The position numbers and the translations under genes are program-made. This document shows, piece by piece, positions 62,618-64,000 of a stretch of 64,000 bases of DNA; position 1 is the stretch's first letter; every line of letters begins with the position of its first letter. Source of the stretch: Mycobacterium sp. E1214 (GTDB lineage Bacteria; Actinomycetota; Actinomycetes; Mycobacteriales; Mycobacteriaceae); assembly GCF_001666755.1 (NCBI RefSeq), contig NZ_LZJC01000090.1:1-64000 (forward strand), written 5' to 3'. The notes beneath the pieces were generated by a model. It was not told where the DNA came from and did not search any database. It saw only the letters and a program-made list of their open reading frames with translations.

Positions 62618-63226
62618 GTGCGCAGCGGCAGACGCGGCCCGGCGTTGACGATCGCGGCGGCGCTGACGGCCGCCGTCGCCGCGGGTTGCGGCGTGACCCC
62701 CGCGCCCGCGCCGCCGGCCGCGACGTCGTCGGCCTCGCCCGGCTCGCCGACCGCCGTCACCGGGCCGCCCCCGGGTCAGCCCACCGACTACAGCTTCTTG
62801 CTGGTCAAGCCCCGCGACATCGGCGGGGAGCTGACGGCGTCGCAGCCACCGCTGCTCAACCCCGACAACACGCCCGGCGCCACCCAGCTGTTCGCCAACG
62901 CCGACAAGACGCGGCGGGTGTGGGACACCGTCCAGGTCTTCGCGGACCCCAACGCCGCCACCGCCGAGCTGGCCACCGCGAAAGCGACCTACGCGGACAA
63001 GGTGATCGGCACGTGGCAGCCGCTCGGCCTGGGCGGCGCCGGCGCCCTGATCACGGGCGTCTCGCCCGACAACGCCCAGGCCGTCACCGTCGTACTGTTC
63101 ACCGAGGGCCGGGCGCTGGGCACCCTCGAATTCGACGGCGCACCCGGCGATCCCGTCGACCCGGCGCTGGCCACCGCCATCGCCGGCAAGCAGGACGACG
63201 CGATCAAGAAGGGGCTGCCCGGCTGA
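62618..63226 (+). CDS. Putative lipoprotein
   Basis: A 202-aa secreted lipoprotein. A signal peptide is followed by a lipobox-like AVAAGC (Cys 24), then a Pro/Ser/Ala-rich linker (about 25-55) and a compact domain with KPRDIGGELTASQPPLLNPD, RVWDTVQVFADPNAATAELA and a conserved VVLFTEGRALGTLEFDG. The pattern resembles mycobacterial lipoproteins of the PknH-sensor-like class, but I cannot name the family. Start is GTG 62618 after GGAAGGGAGA. It converges with the carboxylic acid reductase. Confidence 0.75.
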   Translation: MRSGRRGPALTIAAALTAAVAAGCGVTPAPAPPAATSSASPGSPTAVTGPPPGQPTDYSFLLVKPRDIGGELTASQPPLLNPDNTPGATQLFANADKTRRVWDTVQVFADPNAATAELATAKATYADKVIGTWQPLGLGGAGALITGVSPDNAQAVTVVLFTEGRALGTLEFDGAPGDPVDPALATAIAGKQDDAIKKGLPG

Positions 63227-63236
63227 CCGGGCTTGC

Positions 63237-64000
63237 TCAGGCCAGGCCCAGCAGCGCCAGGTCGGAGACGTACTTCTCGATCAGCTTTGCCGACAGATGC
63301 GGAATGTCTTGGTCGGCACCGATTTTCGCACTCTGGACCGCGGTGCGGAACACCTCGGTGGGCGCCGGGGCACCACGCAGCGCCTCCTGCGGACTGCGGT
63401 AGACGTCGAGCAGCGGCAACACCGACTGCGCGCGCTGCTTGTCCGGCAGGGCCCGCAACGCGGTGCTGAACCGGCCGAGCCATTCCTGGTAGTCGTCGAT
63501 GCGGCGAATGTCGCGGCCGGCGCCGATCAGCCAGTCGACGACGACGTCCAGCGAGATGCCGTCGTCGTGCGGATTCATCACGTCGAAGGAGCGGTATCCC
63601 CCGTACGCCGCGGGCGTGCTCGCCAGCCGCTCCCCGAGCGTGGTCACCGCCTCGGCCACGAAATCGGCGGGCAGCCCGTCGTAGTGGGCGTTGGCCCGCC
63701 CGCCGCCGGCGGGGACCTCGTAGAACGACGCCGGCGCGATCCCGGTGAGCAGTAGGCTGATCAGCAGCCGGGTGAACGCGTCGGGGACGTTCAGCTGCCC
63801 CGCGTGGTGGCTGTGCGCCAGGATCATGTCGGACCGGAACACGGCCACCGGCAGGCCGCACAGGTCGTGCGCCTCGCGCAGCAGGACCTCGCCGGCCCAC
63901 TTGCTGTTGGCGTAGCCGTTGGCGTAGCTCGTGTCGATCGGCCGCTCGGCGCTGACGACGCGGATGTCGCCGTCCTCCGCGAACTCGGCCGGGTCGATGG
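63237..64000 (-). CDS. car: Carboxylic acid reductase, C-terminal part (runs off the window)
   Basis: Partial gene, open to the window edge and ending at 63237. The visible C-terminal reductase domain shows [58 protein letters not shown] and [20 protein letters not shown], as in mycobacterial CAR (FadD9-type) enzymes. The extended-SDR active site Tyr-Lys is in GYANSK. Full-length CARs are about 1170 aa with adenylation, carrier and reductase domains and make aldehydes from acids using ATP and NADPH. The N-terminal two-thirds lie beyond 64000. Confidence 0.9.
   Translation of the reverse strand, partial: IDPAEFAEDGDIRVVSAERPIDTSYANGYANSKWAGEVLLREAHDLCGLPVAVFRSDMILAHSHHAGQLNVPDAFTRLLISLLLTGIAPASFYEVPAGGGRANAHYDGLPADFVAEAVTTLGERLASTPAAYGGYRSFDVMNPHDDGISLDVVVDWLIGAGRDIRRIDDYQEWLGRFSTALRALPDKQRAQSVLPLLDVYRSPQEALRGAPAPTEVFRTAVQSAKIGADQDIPHLSAKLIEKYVSDLALLGLA

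Overview
The window is mycobacterial chromosome. It is very GC-rich with strongly GC3-biased genes, and it holds family markers found together only in Mycobacterium: a PPE-SVP protein, the giant P-type ATPase CtpI, the hydrolase/cyclase fusion LipJ (Rv1900c type), an OafA/SGNH acyltransferase closely resembling M. tuberculosis Rv0111, a secreted cutinase-like protein, several FadD-type ligases and a carboxylic acid reductase. A slow grower, for instance near the M. avium complex, is my inference. I see no rRNA, tRNA, CRISPR array or insertion sequence.

Layout. 1-4.9 kb: a membrane esterase whose 3' end is broken at the left edge, a copper ATPase with a co-translated HMA chaperone, an SRPBCC protein and a PNPOx-type protein. 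5-11 kb: TetR, a sulfate-binding protein paired with a SulP permease, an SDR and a cation/Ca exchanger. 11-20 kb: a patchwork of SDR, SnoaL, IclR, LysR, MmgE/PrpD, CGNR and SRPBCC genes, including a truncated carboxymuconolactone decarboxylase (CMD). 20-24 kb: methyltransferase, lipJ, and a divergent TetR/MpaB pair. 24-28.5 kb: a frameshifted SDR, a LuxE-like/ALDH-like acid-activation and reduction pair, and convergent VOC and cupin genes. 28.5-37 kb: cutinase, an SDR-FadD operon, and ctpI. 37-45 kb: PPE, a potassium channel with RCK domains, and two tandem KimA-like permeases separated from the channel by a 600-bp regulatory region rich in inverted repeats. 45-58 kb: a divergent catabolic island. 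58-61.5 kb: the Rv0111-like acyltransferase, a methyltransferase, and an M-box magnesium riboswitch with its own promoter and a 71-aa protein. 61.5-64 kb: quinone-oxidoreductase-like enzyme, lipoprotein, and the C-terminal part of a carboxylic acid reductase cut by the window edge.

The best candidate for an undescribed system is the island at 45549-57915. One arm holds SDR, AMP-ligase, GntR/HutC regulator and a double beta-propeller. The other holds SDR, Rieske oxygenase alpha subunit, LLM flavoprotein, type I Baeyer-Villiger monooxygenase, SDR and CaiB CoA-transferase, with 4-8 bp overlaps between the last five genes. Read together they suggest hydroxylation, oxidation to a ketone, lactone formation, hydrolysis and CoA activation of an unknown cyclic substrate. 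In M. tuberculosis ctpI and Rv0111 are only a few genes apart. Here about 21 kb of potassium-transport and catabolic genes lie between them, so this interval looks like a cargo site.

Three places suggest damage or assembly error: a fold-back junction at bases 50-70, a one-base frameshift near 24109, and a possible one-base loss near 28010.
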